A DNA stretch of 12,910 nt from Clostridia bacterium (GTDB lineage Bacteria; Bacillota_A; Clostridia; Christensenellales; Aristaeellaceae): the NCBI GenBank assembly GCA_017412025.1, contig JAFQOY010000121.1, positions 1 through 12,910 of the forward strand, in the 5' to 3' direction. Position 1 is the first letter of the stretch, and each line of letters starts with the position of its first letter. This document shows, one piece after another, positions 1-7,592 of the stretch. A model generated the notes under the pieces. The model was not told the origin of the DNA, made no database searches, and saw nothing but the letters and a program-made list of their open reading frames with translations. The position numbers and the translations under genes are program-made.

Positions 1-118
<118 letters not shown>

Positions 119-128
119 TGTGAATAGG

Positions 129-162
129 ACGCGGCGGAGGCGAATGCTTCCGCCGCGTTTTT
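129..162 (+). terminator. Rho-independent terminator of gdhA
   Basis: A perfect 10-bp stem (ACGCGGCGGA at 129-138 with TCCGCCGCGT at 149-158) closes a 10-nt loop and runs into five T residues at 158-162. It lies 11 nt after the gdhA stop codon. Confidence 0.9.
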
Positions 163-379
163 GTGCCCGGAGAAAGGATCGTTTTTCGGGATTGTGATTT
201 GACGGTTGTCATAGTGTCATTTTAAAGTGGTAGAGAAAGCAAGCGATATATTGACAAATAGACAATTATAAATAAAGAAAACGAACGGAGATAGAGGGGG
301 AAGAATGAGAAAAATCAAATAAAATATGGACAATGCGAAAGGGTGATGAGAAGAAATGAAAAAATATGCAAAATAGATA
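163..379. other. AT-rich gap before the ABC operon, no gene seen
   Basis: This stretch is far more AT-rich than its surroundings and has no plausible coding frame. A second TTGACA stands at 251-256, but its best -10-like sequence (TATAAA at 267) is only 10 bp away, so I do not call a promoter there. No T-box, riboswitch or RNA gene was recognised. Confidence 0.5.
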
Positions 380-408
380 TTGACAAAAAGTCTTGTTGGA
401 AATATAAG
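380..408 (+). promoter_or_regulatory. Sigma-A promoter of the ABC transporter operon
   Basis: TTGACA at 380-385 and TATAAG at 403-408 are separated by exactly 17 bp, a near-perfect housekeeping promoter. Transcription would start near 415, leaving a leader of only about 38 nt before the ATG at 453. That is too short for a T-box or most riboswitches. Confidence 0.8.
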
Positions 409-452
409 GGCCTTACACTTTTTGACAACAAATTGAGATGGAGGTCAGAACA

Positions 453-1385
453 ATGAAGAAGATCGTAACGCTTGCGCTTGTGTTGATGATGGCGGCCATG
501 GCTGCATGTGCCAGTGCCGCTACCGTTGGTATCTGTCAGCTGGTACAGCATGCTGCGCTGGATCAGGCGACGCAGGGCTTTAAGGACGCATTGATGGAAA
601 AGCTGCCGGACGTTGAGATCGACGAGCAGAATGCATCCGGCGATGCGGCGAACTGCGCGATGATCGTCAACGGTTTTGTGTCCAACGGCGTCGATCTGAT
701 CATGGCAAATGCGACGGCTCCGCTGCAGGCGGCCTCTGCTGCGACGGCGGATATCCCGATTCTGGGTACCTCCATCACGGAATACGGCGTAGCGCTGGGC
801 ATCGACGACTTTACTGGCGTGACGGGCATCAACGTATCCGGCACGAGCGATCTGGCTCCGCTTTCCGAGCAGGCTGCAATGGTGAAGGAACTCTTCCCCG
901 AGGCCAAGAAGGTCGGTATGCTCTACTGCTCCGCCGAGGCGAACTCCATCTATCAGGTTCAGGTTGTGACCGGATGCCTCGAGGAGATGGGCTATGAAGT
1001 TGAAGAGTTCGCCTTTACCGATTCAAATGACGTCGCTTCCGTCTCCGCGATGGCCGCGCAGAACTGCGACGTGATCTACATCCCCACCGACAACACGGCA
1101 GCCGCTTATACGGAGACGATCGCCAACGAAGTGATTCCGGCGAAGGTTCCGGTTATTGCCGGCGAGGAAGGCATCTGCTCCGGCTGCGGCGTTGCGACGC
1201 TGACCATCAGCTACTACGATATCGGCTATGCTACCGGTCTGATGGCGTACGAGATCCTTGCCAACGGCGCCGACGTGTCCGCAATGCCGATCGAATATGC
1301 GCCGCAGTTCACCAAGAAATATAACGCTGCCAACGTTGAAGCGCTGGGACTGGCGATTCCGGAAGGCTACATCGCCATCGAGTAA
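453..1385 (+). CDS. ABC transporter substrate-binding protein (PF04392, TrpX-like)
   Basis: A 310-residue extracellular solute-binding protein that should capture a small ligand and deliver it to the permease encoded next. The N-terminus is a signal peptide: MKK, then a hydrophobic stretch to about residue 18. Cleavage may follow the AxA motif at residues 20-22, or C19 may be lipidated, although the preceding AMAA is a poor lipobox. The mature part has the alternating alpha/beta layout of the ABC_sub_bind family, with VGICQLVQHAALDQATQGFK at the start, IPILGTSITEYG in the middle and DVIYIPTDNTAAA later. Members include the tryptophan/tyrosine binding protein TrpX, but the ligand cannot be read from sequence. 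I chose the ATG at 453, not the ATG at 438, because GGAGGT at 440-445 lies 7 nt before it and inside the longer reading. The 102-nt gap to the permease holds a weak hairpin (CCGCTCCT at 1392-1399 with AGGAACGG at 1407-1414) that could stabilise the upstream message. Confidence 0.85.
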   Translation: MKKIVTLALVLMMAAMAACASAATVGICQLVQHAALDQATQGFKDALMEKLPDVEIDEQNASGDAANCAMIVNGFVSNGVDLIMANATAPLQAASAATADIPILGTSITEYGVALGIDDFTGVTGINVSGTSDLAPLSEQAAMVKELFPEAKKVGMLYCSAEANSIYQVQVVTGCLEEMGYEVEEFAFTDSNDVASVSAMAAQNCDVIYIPTDNTAAAYTETIANEVIPAKVPVIAGEEGICSGCGVATLTISYYDIGYATGLMAYEILANGADVSAMPIEYAPQFTKKYNAANVEALGLAIPEGYIAIE

Positions 1386-1487
1386 AAAATACCGCTCCTG
1401 TAAGAGAGGAACGGCTGGGGGAGAAGACCGCTCTCATGGCCGCGCCTTCCGCACTGCAGGAGAGAAGACGACGAGGAGGACGATCCT

Positions 1488-2411
1488 GTGGAGATTGTCA
1501 AGCTGATGAACGCCATGCCCGGTGCGATATCGCAGGGCATGATCTGGGGCCTGATGGCCATCGGTGTGTACATCACATACCGGATTCTGGATGTATCCGA
1601 TCTGACCGTCGACGGCTCTATCGCCACTGGCGGCGCCGTGGCGGCCATGCTGATCATCAACGGATGGAGCGTCGGCGCGGCGATGCTGGCTGCCTTTGCC
1701 GCGGGCATGCTCTGCGGTCTGGCGACCGGCGTCTTCCACACGTTCTGCGGCATTCCGGCGATTCTCTCCGGCATCCTGACGCAGCTGGCGCTGTATTCGG
1801 TCAATCTGCGCATCCTGGGCAACAAGGCGAATGTGGCGCTGAGCGTGAACAAGTATGATCTGCTTGTCTCCTCCCGCAATGCGCGCATGCCTGCGCTGAA
1901 CAATCCGATTCTGATTCTGGCGATCTTCACTATCTGCCTGATTGCAGTGCTGTACTGGTTCTTTGGCACGGAACGCGGCTGCTCAATGCGCGCGACGGGC
2001 GCAAACCGGAACATGGCGCGCGCGCAGGGCATTAACACGGACGTCAACATCGTCCTCAGCCTGATGCTGGCCAACGGTATCGTTGCGCTGGCCGGCGCGC
2101 TGCTGGCGCAGTTCCAGGGCTTTGCAGACGTGGGCATGGGACGCGGCGCGATCGTCATCGGTCTGGCGGCTGTGATCATCGGCGAAGTGGTCTTCGGCAA
2201 GGTGTTCCTGAACTTCGGCTTTAAGCTTCTCGCCGTTTCCATCGGCGCGATCATCTATTATGCAGTGATTCAGGTGGTGCTCTGGCTGGGGCTGAACACC
2301 AACGACCTCAAGCTGCTGACGGCGCTGGTTGTGGCGGTGTTCCTTGCGACGCCGCACTGGCGGGCGAAGTACTTCGGCAGGAAGCACAGGGGAGGCGCGG
2401 GCCATGCTTAA
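1488..2411 (+). CDS. ABC transporter permease (BPD_transp_2 family, TrpY-like)
   Basis: A 307-residue integral membrane protein forming the translocation path for the upstream binding protein. About eight hydrophobic segments are visible, starting with AISQGMIWGLMAIGVYITYR and ending near VVAVFLATP. The conserved features of this permease branch are there: LTVDGSIATGGAVAA after the first segment, GCSMRATGANRNMA in the cytoplasmic loop, GRGAIVIGLAAVIIGEVVFG, and NTNDLKLLTALVVA near the end. It starts at a GTG at 1488, supported by GAGGAGGA at 1473-1480 with a 7-nt gap. The stop overlaps the ATPase gene by 8 nt, which points to translational coupling. Family membership is clear; the substrate (aromatic amino acid or another small ligand) is inference. 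Confidence 0.88.
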   Translation: MEIVKLMNAMPGAISQGMIWGLMAIGVYITYRILDVSDLTVDGSIATGGAVAAMLIINGWSVGAAMLAAFAAGMLCGLATGVFHTFCGIPAILSGILTQLALYSVNLRILGNKANVALSVNKYDLLVSSRNARMPALNNPILILAIFTICLIAVLYWFFGTERGCSMRATGANRNMARAQGINTDVNIVLSLMLANGIVALAGALLAQFQGFADVGMGRGAIVIGLAAVIIGEVVFGKVFLNFGFKLLAVSIGAIIYYAVIQVVLWLGLNTNDLKLLTALVVAVFLATPHWRAKYFGRKHRGGAGHA

Positions 2412-3198
2412 GATCAATCATATCGCCAAGACGTTCAACCGTGGGCTGATTACGGAGAAGACGGCGCTGGCCGACGTACATCTTCATCTGCATCCGGGCG
2501 ATTTTGCGACGGTGATCGGCGGAAACGGCGCAGGCAAATCGACCATGCTCAACGCGGTCGCCGGCGTGTTTTCGGTGGACGAGGGCAGTATTGCCATCGA
2601 TGGCGTCGACGTTACGCATCTGGCGGAGCACAGGCGGGCGCAGTATCTGGGCCGCGTGTTTCAGGATCCGATGACGGGAACGGCAGCGACGATGAACATT
2701 GAGGAGAACATGGCGCTTGCCATGCGCCGGGGCGAAAAGCGCGGCCTGCGCTGGGGCATCAGCAATATGGAGCGCGGGATGTACCGCGAGCAGCTTGCGC
2801 GTCTGGGCCTGGGGCTTGAGGACCGTATGGCTAGCAAGGTCGGCCTGCTTTCCGGCGGACAGCGCCAGGCGCTGACGCTGCTGATGGCGACGCTGCGCAC
2901 GCCGAAGCTGCTGCTGCTGGACGAGCATACGGCGGCGCTGGATCCCAAGACGGCGGAAAAGGTATTGAGGCTCAGCGATGAAATCATTCGTGAGCAGAAG
3001 CTCACTGCATTGATGATTACCCACAATATGGGCGACGCGATCGAGTATGGAAACAGGCTGATCATGATGCATGAGGGAAGGATCGTCGTGGACGTGGCCG
3101 GGGAGGAAAAGAAGCGGCTCACACGTGCGGATCTGATGGAGCTGTTTGAAGAGGCTGCGGGCAGGACGCTGGACAGCGACAAGCTGCTGCTTTCGTGA
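2404..3198 (+). CDS. ABC transporter ATP-binding protein (TrpZ-like)
   Basis: A 264-residue cytoplasmic ATPase that powers the transporter. All motifs are intact: Walker A GGNGAGKST at residues 39-47, Q-loop glutamine Q87 in VFQDP, signature LSGGQ at 149-153, Walker B LLLLDE at 169-174, D-loop ALD at 178-180 and the H-loop histidine H207 in MITHNM. It starts at the ATG at 2404 with GGGGAGG before it (8-nt gap), overlapping the permease by 8 nt; an upstream frame extension to 2329 has no such support. Last gene of the operon, followed 13 nt later by a hairpin. Confidence 0.92.
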   Translation: MLKINHIAKTFNRGLITEKTALADVHLHLHPGDFATVIGGNGAGKSTMLNAVAGVFSVDEGSIAIDGVDVTHLAEHRRAQYLGRVFQDPMTGTAATMNIEENMALAMRRGEKRGLRWGISNMERGMYREQLARLGLGLEDRMASKVGLLSGGQRQALTLLMATLRTPKLLLLDEHTAALDPKTAEKVLRLSDEIIREQKLTALMITHNMGDAIEYGNRLIMMHEGRIVVDVAGEEKKRLTRADLMELFEEAAGRTLDSDKLLLS

Positions 3199-3210
3199 AC
3201 AGATGCATTT

Positions 3211-3250
3211 ACAGCGCAGGCGCGGGTGCGTCTGCGCTGTTCCTCTTCTG
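3211..3250 (+). terminator. Probable terminator of the ABC operon
   Basis: A perfect 9-bp stem, ACAGCGCAG (3211-3219) with CTGCGCTGT (3232-3240), is followed by a mixed pyrimidine tract TTCCTCTTCT rather than a clean T-run. Termination may be incomplete. Confidence 0.6.
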
Positions 3251-3267
3251 CGTGCCAGCCGCCAAGA

Positions 3268-3296
3268 TTGACAAAAGAGATGATCGATGCTACATT
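3268..3296 (+). promoter_or_regulatory. Sigma-A promoter of the sugar transferase gene
   Basis: TTGACA at 3268-3273 and TACATT at 3291-3296 with exactly 17 bp between. The leader of about 60 nt contains a 6-bp hairpin (GCAGGC 3314-3319 with GCCTGC 3325-3330) ahead of the ribosome binding site. Confidence 0.75.
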
Positions 3297-3360
3297 AGCA
3301 TATGAAGTGATTTGCAGGCGCAAGGCCTGCATGTGATTGCGCATGTGAGAAGGTGAGCAT

Positions 3361-4770
3361 TTGATCAAAAGGAATCTGGGGCTGATCAGCGCGCTGAATA
3401 TGCTGCTGGACGGCTTTCTGACCTTTGTCTGTTATTTTGCGGCGCGGTATCTGCGCTATGGGCCGCTTCATGGCGTCATTCGGGACAGACTGTCAGACGG
3501 AAGCCATGTGCTGGCTGCGGCGCTGTACAGCATCGTGTTTGTGCTGGTTCTGTATGTGCTCAAGCTCTACAAGCCGGGGCGCATCCGCAGGGAGAGCAAC
3601 GCATGCCTGCGCGTCGTGTTTGTCAACGGTATCTGCACGGTATGCTTTGCTGCATTCCTGTATGTGCTGCGCATCGTCGATTTTTCCCGTCTTGCGCTGG
3701 TGATTTTCTGGGCGCTATCAAGCGCGCTGGTCGTGGTCAAGCGGGTGGCGATCCGGGGCTTTCTGGCCCGGGTGCGCATGCAGGGCTATAATCTGCGCCA
3801 TGTCGTGATCGTGGGAGACGGGCATCTGGCTCAGCAGTATGTCGAAGATATCCGGAACAATCCGCATCTGGGCATCAAGATCGATGGATATGTCAGCGCG
3901 GCGGTGAAGCCGGAACTGGGCAGGCGGCTTGGCAGCTATGAAGAGCTTGACCGCATCCTGCAGTCCAAGGGGCTGGATGAGCTGATTGTGGCGCTTGAGC
4001 CGCACGAGATCCAGTTTATGCCCAGAATCCTGAAGCTGGCGGATAAGGAAGGCGTACCGCTGAGCCTGATTCCGTTTTTCAACGATTACATTCCCAGCCA
4101 GCCGACGATTGAGGCGCTGGGCAATACGCGCCTGATCGACATGCGCGCAACGCCCATGGATCATCTGGGCTGGGCGATGGTCAAGCGCACGATGGATATC
4201 GTGGGATCGGTTCTGCTGATCATCCTCACCAGCCCGGTGATGCTTGCCGTGGCCGTGGGGGTCAGGCTCAGCAGCCCTGGTCCGGTGCTCTTTACGCAGA
4301 TGCGCATGGGCAAAAACAAAAAGACCTTCAGGATGCTGAAATTCCGCAGCATGCGCGTCACGGATACGGAGCATACGGGATGGAGCACGCCGGACGATCC
4401 GCGAAAGACGCGGTTTGGCAGCCTGATCCGCAAATACAGCCTGGATGAGCTGCCGCAGTTTTTCAATGTGCTCAAGGGTGAGATGAGTCTCGTCGGCCCC
4501 CGGCCGGAGACGGTGTATCACGTCAGCCATTTTAAGGAAGAGGTGCCGCGTTATCTGGTGCGCCAGCAGGTGCGCCCGGGCATCACGGGATGGGCGCAGG
4601 TCAACGGCCTGCGCGGCGATACGTCCATCGATGAGCGCGTGAAGTATGATATCTGGTATATCGAAAACTGGAGCGTCTGGCTGGACGTCAGAATCCTGCT
4701 GATGACGGTCTTCGGCGGCATGGTGAATCAGGAAGAATTTGCTCAGGGCGGAAACAATCCGAAGCGATAA
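3361..4770 (+). CDS. Polyprenyl-phosphate sugar-1-phosphate transferase (WcaJ-like)
   Basis: A 469-residue membrane enzyme of the family that starts glycan assembly by moving a sugar-1-phosphate from a nucleotide sugar to undecaprenyl phosphate. The N-terminal part (to about residue 125) has four hydrophobic segments. A Rossmann-like CoA_binding_3 region follows (VVIVGDGHLAQQY at 148-160). The C-terminal bacterial sugar transferase domain (PF02397) begins near VKRTMDIVGS at 274 and shows KFRSMR (327-332), the catalytic-type DELPQ with D362/E363, LVGPRPE (377-383) and PGITGWAQVNG (406-416). Length and order match full-size WcaJ/CpsE-type enzymes. The start is a TTG at 3361 with AGAAGGTGA just upstream; the next in-frame Met is residue 14 and would cut into the first membrane segment. 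It stands alone between a terminator and a minus-strand gene, with no glycosyltransferase, flippase or polymerase next to it. The sugar transferred is unknown. Confidence 0.9.
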   Translation: MIKRNLGLISALNMLLDGFLTFVCYFAARYLRYGPLHGVIRDRLSDGSHVLAAALYSIVFVLVLYVLKLYKPGRIRRESNACLRVVFVNGICTVCFAAFLYVLRIVDFSRLALVIFWALSSALVVVKRVAIRGFLARVRMQGYNLRHVVIVGDGHLAQQYVEDIRNNPHLGIKIDGYVSAAVKPELGRRLGSYEELDRILQSKGLDELIVALEPHEIQFMPRILKLADKEGVPLSLIPFFNDYIPSQPTIEALGNTRLIDMRATPMDHLGWAMVKRTMDIVGSVLLIILTSPVMLAVAVGVRLSSPGPVLFTQMRMGKNKKTFRMLKFRSMRVTDTEHTGWSTPDDPRKTRFGSLIRKYSLDELPQFFNVLKGEMSLVGPRPETVYHVSHFKEEVPRYLVRQQVRPGITGWAQVNGLRGDTSIDERVKYDIWYIENWSVWLDVRILLMTVFGGMVNQEEFAQGGNNPKR

Positions 4771-4860
4771 GCCGGAGAGCGCCTGGGTGGCGGCGGTGCG
4801 CCCAAAACGGAAAAACGCCGCAGAACAGACCTTGTCCGGAATCAAACCAAACAGATGATA

Positions 4861-4904
4861 AAGGGCTGCGCGGTTTCCTCGTGGAAATCGGGCAGCCCTT
4901 GTCA
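4861..4904. terminator. Hairpin between convergent genes, possible bidirectional terminator
   Basis: AAGGGCTGC (4861-4869) pairs perfectly with GCAGCCCTT (4892-4900), and the interior GGTTTCC TCGT GGAAATC extends the stem with one G-T pair. It sits between the convergent sugar transferase and aldo/keto reductase genes. The plus-strand tail is a weak TTGT; the minus-strand tail (CTTTATCATCTGTTT) is richer in T, so it may work better for the reductase. Confidence 0.55.
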
Positions 4905-5015
4905 TGCGGCGACGGCGCGCAGAGACATGCGCGGAAAGGGACGGCGGAGCGCTGCAGCCTGTGAGATCTGTTCTGTCCTGGCGCAGATGCGCGGAGGCGA
5001 AGAAAGGAGCGCGTA

Positions 5016-6194
5016 TCAGAACAGATGGAGCTTGCTGATGATTTTGCAGACCAGCTTATAGACAGGCCCTTCCAGCTCGCGCTGCGCGTTTTTCAGCTCT
5101 TCGCGGATGGGAATCCGCTGAGGACAGTGCTGCTCGCATTTGCCGCAGCCCACACAGTTGGAAGCGGCCGTGTTGGTTTTGCGCAGCGCGGTGCACATCA
5201 GGTATTCGATAAACGCCCAGAAGCGGTTTTCGGAGTACCTGCGGTTGTATGCGGCAAACGTGCCGGGGATATCCACGTTCTTTGGGCAGGGGATGCAGTA
5301 GCCGCAGCCGGTGCAGCCGACCTTCATCTTTGCATTGATGGCGGCGCAGACCCTTGAGAGCATGGCGTGATCCGCGTCGGTCAGCTCGCCCGCGCCTGCG
5401 CTTGACGCGGTTGAGATGTTGTCAAGAACCATCTCCATGCTGTTCATGCCGGAGAGAACGCAGGTGACCTCGCTCTGATTCCACAGCCAGCGGAAGGCCC
5501 ACTGCGCAGGCGTATGCGATACGCTGTGGGAGGCGAAGATGCGCTTTGCTTCCTCCGGCAGACGGCTGACCAGCTTGCCGCCGCGCAGCGGCTCCATGAT
5601 GAACACGGGGAGACCTTTCGCATGCGCATGATGCAGGCCGCGCTTTCCCGCCTGCGTGTGTTCGTCCATGTAGTTGTACTGGATCAGGCAGAAATCCCAG
5701 TCGTAGGCGTCCACCAGCGCGCAAAACGCGTCGCTGTTGCCGTGGTAGGAGAAGCCGACCTGGCGGATTGCGCCGCTCCGCTTCTTCTCTTCGATCCATT
5801 CCAGAATACCGATGGCTTGGAGGCGCTCCCAGGTTTTTACGTCTGTGAGCATGTGCATCAGGTAGTAATCGACGTGATCCGTGCGCAGGCGGCGGAGCTC
5901 CTCGTCAAAGAGTTTATCAAGCCCGTCACGGGTCTTGATCAGATAGTGGGGGAGCTTGGTGGCGATATTGACTTTTTCGCGCGCGTGGTTGCGCTCCAGG
6001 ATTTCGCCCAGCGCCGCCTCGCTGCCGGGGTAGATGTACGCAGTGTCAAAATAGTTGACGCCTGCGTCGATGGCGGTCATGATTTCGCGCTCAGCCTCCG
6101 CGATATCGATTCTGCCCAGCTTTGAGGGCAGGCGCATACAGCCAAAGCCAAGGATCGAGATGGGGTTTCCATACCGGTCGTAACGATATTGCAT
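5016..6194 (-). CDS. Aldo/keto reductase with C-terminal 4Fe-4S domain
   Basis: A 392-residue predicted cytoplasmic oxidoreductase. Residues 1 to about 285 form an aldo/keto reductase barrel (PF00248): ISILGFGCMRLP near the start, catalytic D50 and Y55 in DTAYIYPGSE, K80 in IATKLP, and the HMLTD segment with H114. The C-terminus carries two iron-sulfur motifs, C294-x2-C297-x2-C300-x2-C303-P and C347-x2-C350-x2-C353-x3-C357-P, typical of the ferredoxin-like tail in this clostridial subfamily. The tail implies electron transfer to or from the barrel, but substrate and donor are unknown. I placed the start at the second of two close ATGs (6194): minus-strand GGAGG lies 7 nt before it and only 1 nt before the ATG at 6200. 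The gene is divergent from the macro-domain gene. Confidence 0.9.
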   Translation of the reverse strand: MQYRYDRYGNPISILGFGCMRLPSKLGRIDIAEAEREIMTAIDAGVNYFDTAYIYPGSEAALGEILERNHAREKVNIATKLPHYLIKTRDGLDKLFDEELRRLRTDHVDYYLMHMLTDVKTWERLQAIGILEWIEEKKRSGAIRQVGFSYHGNSDAFCALVDAYDWDFCLIQYNYMDEHTQAGKRGLHHAHAKGLPVFIMEPLRGGKLVSRLPEEAKRIFASHSVSHTPAQWAFRWLWNQSEVTCVLSGMNSMEMVLDNISTASSAGAGELTDADHAMLSRVCAAINAKMKVGCTGCGYCIPCPKNVDIPGTFAAYNRRYSENRFWAFIEYLMCTALRKTNTAASNCVGCGKCEQHCPQRIPIREELKNAQRELEGPVYKLVCKIISKLHLF

Positions 6195-6236
6195 AAACAT
6201 GCCTCCGCTATGATGAATTGTAAACCAGACAGCCTG

Positions 6237-6265
6237 ATTGTATCGCATTCCAATCGCGGATGCAA
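6237..6265 (-). promoter_or_regulatory. Probable promoter of the aldo/keto reductase gene
   Basis: On the minus strand TTGCAT (6265-6260) and TACAAT (6242-6237) are 17 bp apart, about 40 nt upstream of the start codon. The -35 matches consensus at four of six positions and the -10 at five of six. Confidence 0.6.
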
Positions 6266-6277
6266 GAGCCGGAGCGC

Positions 6278-6306
6278 TTGATGGCATTTTCTGTCCGTGT
6301 TATAAT
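6278..6306 (+). promoter_or_regulatory. Promoter of the macro-domain gene
   Basis: TTGATG (6278-6283), a 17-bp spacer and a consensus TATAAT (6301-6306), with TG at 6298-6299 forming an extended -10. Its -35 lies only 12 bp from the -35 of the divergent reductase promoter, so one bound regulator could affect both. Confidence 0.8.
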
Positions 6307-6337
6307 CGTCACAGAATGGAATAAAGGGGGCGACGGT

Positions 6338-7501
6338 ATGCCGCTTGAGATCATCAGAAACGATATCACACGCATGAGCGTGGACGCCATTGTCAATGCG
6401 GCGAATGAAAGCCTGCTGGGAGGAGGCGGCGTGGACGGCGCGATTCACCGCGCCGCAGGGCCGAAGCTGCTGGAGGAATGCAGGGCGCTTCACGGCTGCA
6501 GAACCGGCGAAGCGAAGATCACAAAGGGATACGGGCTGCCCTGCAGGCATGTGATCCATACGGTCGGCCCGGTCTGGCGGGGCGGCGCGCACGGCGAACG
6601 GGAGCTGCTGTCCTCCTGCTATCGGGAATCGCTGAAGCTGGCGCAGGAGTACCGGTGCGAAAGCGTCGCATTTCCGCTGATCTCTGCGGGCGCATACGGT
6701 TATCCTGCGGAGCAGGCGCTGCGCGTAGCGATGGATGAGATCAGCGGCTTTCTGATGGAATACGAAATGCAGGTGTACATCGTCGTATTTGATCCGCACA
6801 GCATGCTGATCAGCGGAAAGCTCTTTGCCAACGTTGTTCAGTATATTGATGACAAGTATGTAGCAGCGCATATGGATCTGTATGCAGAGTCGGGCAGAGT
6901 ACGCAGACTTCGGCACGAAATGGGGCTGTATCCCGGCAAAAGAGATCCGGAACGCAGTGTTTATGCATCCGCGGAGGCAAGGGAAATATCGGCACCGCCT
7001 CCGGCTTCTTCACCGGCCCAAAAGCTGCTTGACGCATTCGGACTCAGGAAAAAGGGTAAAGCTCCTGAAATGAAGCGCCGACAGGAGGCCTTGCCTGAGG
7101 CGGTATATGAGGAGGAGATGGCCGACGCGCCGCCGTCGCTGGAAGATATGCTCAGCCATCTTGACGAGAGCTTTTCGCAGATGCTGCTGCGCAAGATTGA
7201 CGAGCGCGGCATGACGGATGCGCAGTGCTACAAACGGGCGAACATCAGCCGCAAGCTGTTTTCCAAGATCCGCAGCGACATACAGTATAAGCCCAGCAAG
7301 CGGACGGCGGTGGCCTTTGCCATTGCGCTGAGCCTGCCGCTTGCGGAGACGAAGGAGCTGCTGGAGAAGGCGGGTTTTGCGCTCACGCACAGCAACAAGT
7401 TTGACGTGATCATCGAGTATTTCATCGTCAACGGCAATTATGATATATTTGAGATCAACGAAGTGCTCTTCTCCTTTGATCAGGTGACGCTTGGCGGCTG
7501 A
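6338..7501 (+). CDS. Macro domain protein with C-terminal XRE-like HTH region
   Basis: A 387-residue two-part protein. Residues 1 to about 172 are a MacroD/YmdB-type macro domain, which binds ADP-ribose and in active members removes ADP-ribose from proteins or acetyl from O-acetyl-ADP-ribose. The substrate loop [20 protein letters not shown] (18-37) is intact, including N23 and D33, the pair matching the catalytic Asn/Asp of human MacroD1, and the second loop ISAGAYGYP is at 115-123. A linker of about 90 residues (charged, Pro/Ala-rich around 215-228) leads to a compact C-terminal part (about 277-387). There [15 protein letters not shown] followed by [18 protein letters not shown] resembles the helices of an XRE-type HTH, then [20 protein letters not shown]. 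The start at 6338 has AAGGGGG 7 nt before it; the in-frame extension to 6260 would cross the promoter. It is probably co-transcribed with the VWA gene 91 nt downstream. A role as an ADP-ribose-responsive regulator is inference. Confidence 0.85.
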   Translation: MPLEIIRNDITRMSVDAIVNAANESLLGGGGVDGAIHRAAGPKLLEECRALHGCRTGEAKITKGYGLPCRHVIHTVGPVWRGGAHGERELLSSCYRESLKLAQEYRCESVAFPLISAGAYGYPAEQALRVAMDEISGFLMEYEMQVYIVVFDPHSMLISGKLFANVVQYIDDKYVAAHMDLYAESGRVRRLRHEMGLYPGKRDPERSVYASAEAREISAPPPASSPAQKLLDAFGLRKKGKAPEMKRRQEALPEAVYEEEMADAPPSLEDMLSHLDESFSQMLLRKIDERGMTDAQCYKRANISRKLFSKIRSDIQYKPSKRTAVAFAIALSLPLAETKELLEKAGFALTHSNKFDVIIEYFIVNGNYDIFEINEVLFSFDQVTLGG

Positions 7502-7505
7502 AATT

Positions 7506-7522
7506 GTCGCCTGACAGGCGAC
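7506..7522. promoter_or_regulatory. Perfect dyad between the macro and VWA genes
   Basis: An 8-bp inverted repeat around one central base, GTCGCCTG-A-CAGGCGAC, starts 4 nt after the macro-gene stop. No T-run follows, so it does not look like a normal terminator. It may be an operator or an mRNA processing or stability hairpin. No convincing -35/-10 pair was found in the rest of the gap, which favours read-through into the VWA gene. Confidence 0.45.
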
Positions 7523-7592
7523 CACAAACGCATCAAAATCTCCTATCATATGGCTGTAAGCAAAACACAGCACATGACAGGAGGTTTTTTAC

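Noticed and set aside
251..276. TTGACA at 251 as a second promoter for the ABC operon
   Set aside because: The nearest -10-like sequence is only 10 bp away and nothing suitable lies at 16-18 bp.
1367..2254. A 295-codon minus-strand frame across the permease gene
   Set aside because: Shadow of the permease; Pro/Ser/Met-rich, no recognisable fold, no ribosome binding site that fits.
3718..4905. A 395-codon minus-strand frame across the sugar transferase gene
   Set aside because: Antisense to a gene with full catalytic motifs; His/Arg/Ala-rich product, no domain.
4771..5015. Possible small plus-strand ORF starting at 4855 overlapping the convergent hairpin
   Set aside because: It begins inside a terminator-like stem, lacks a Shine-Dalgarno sequence and overlaps the 3' end of the reductase gene.
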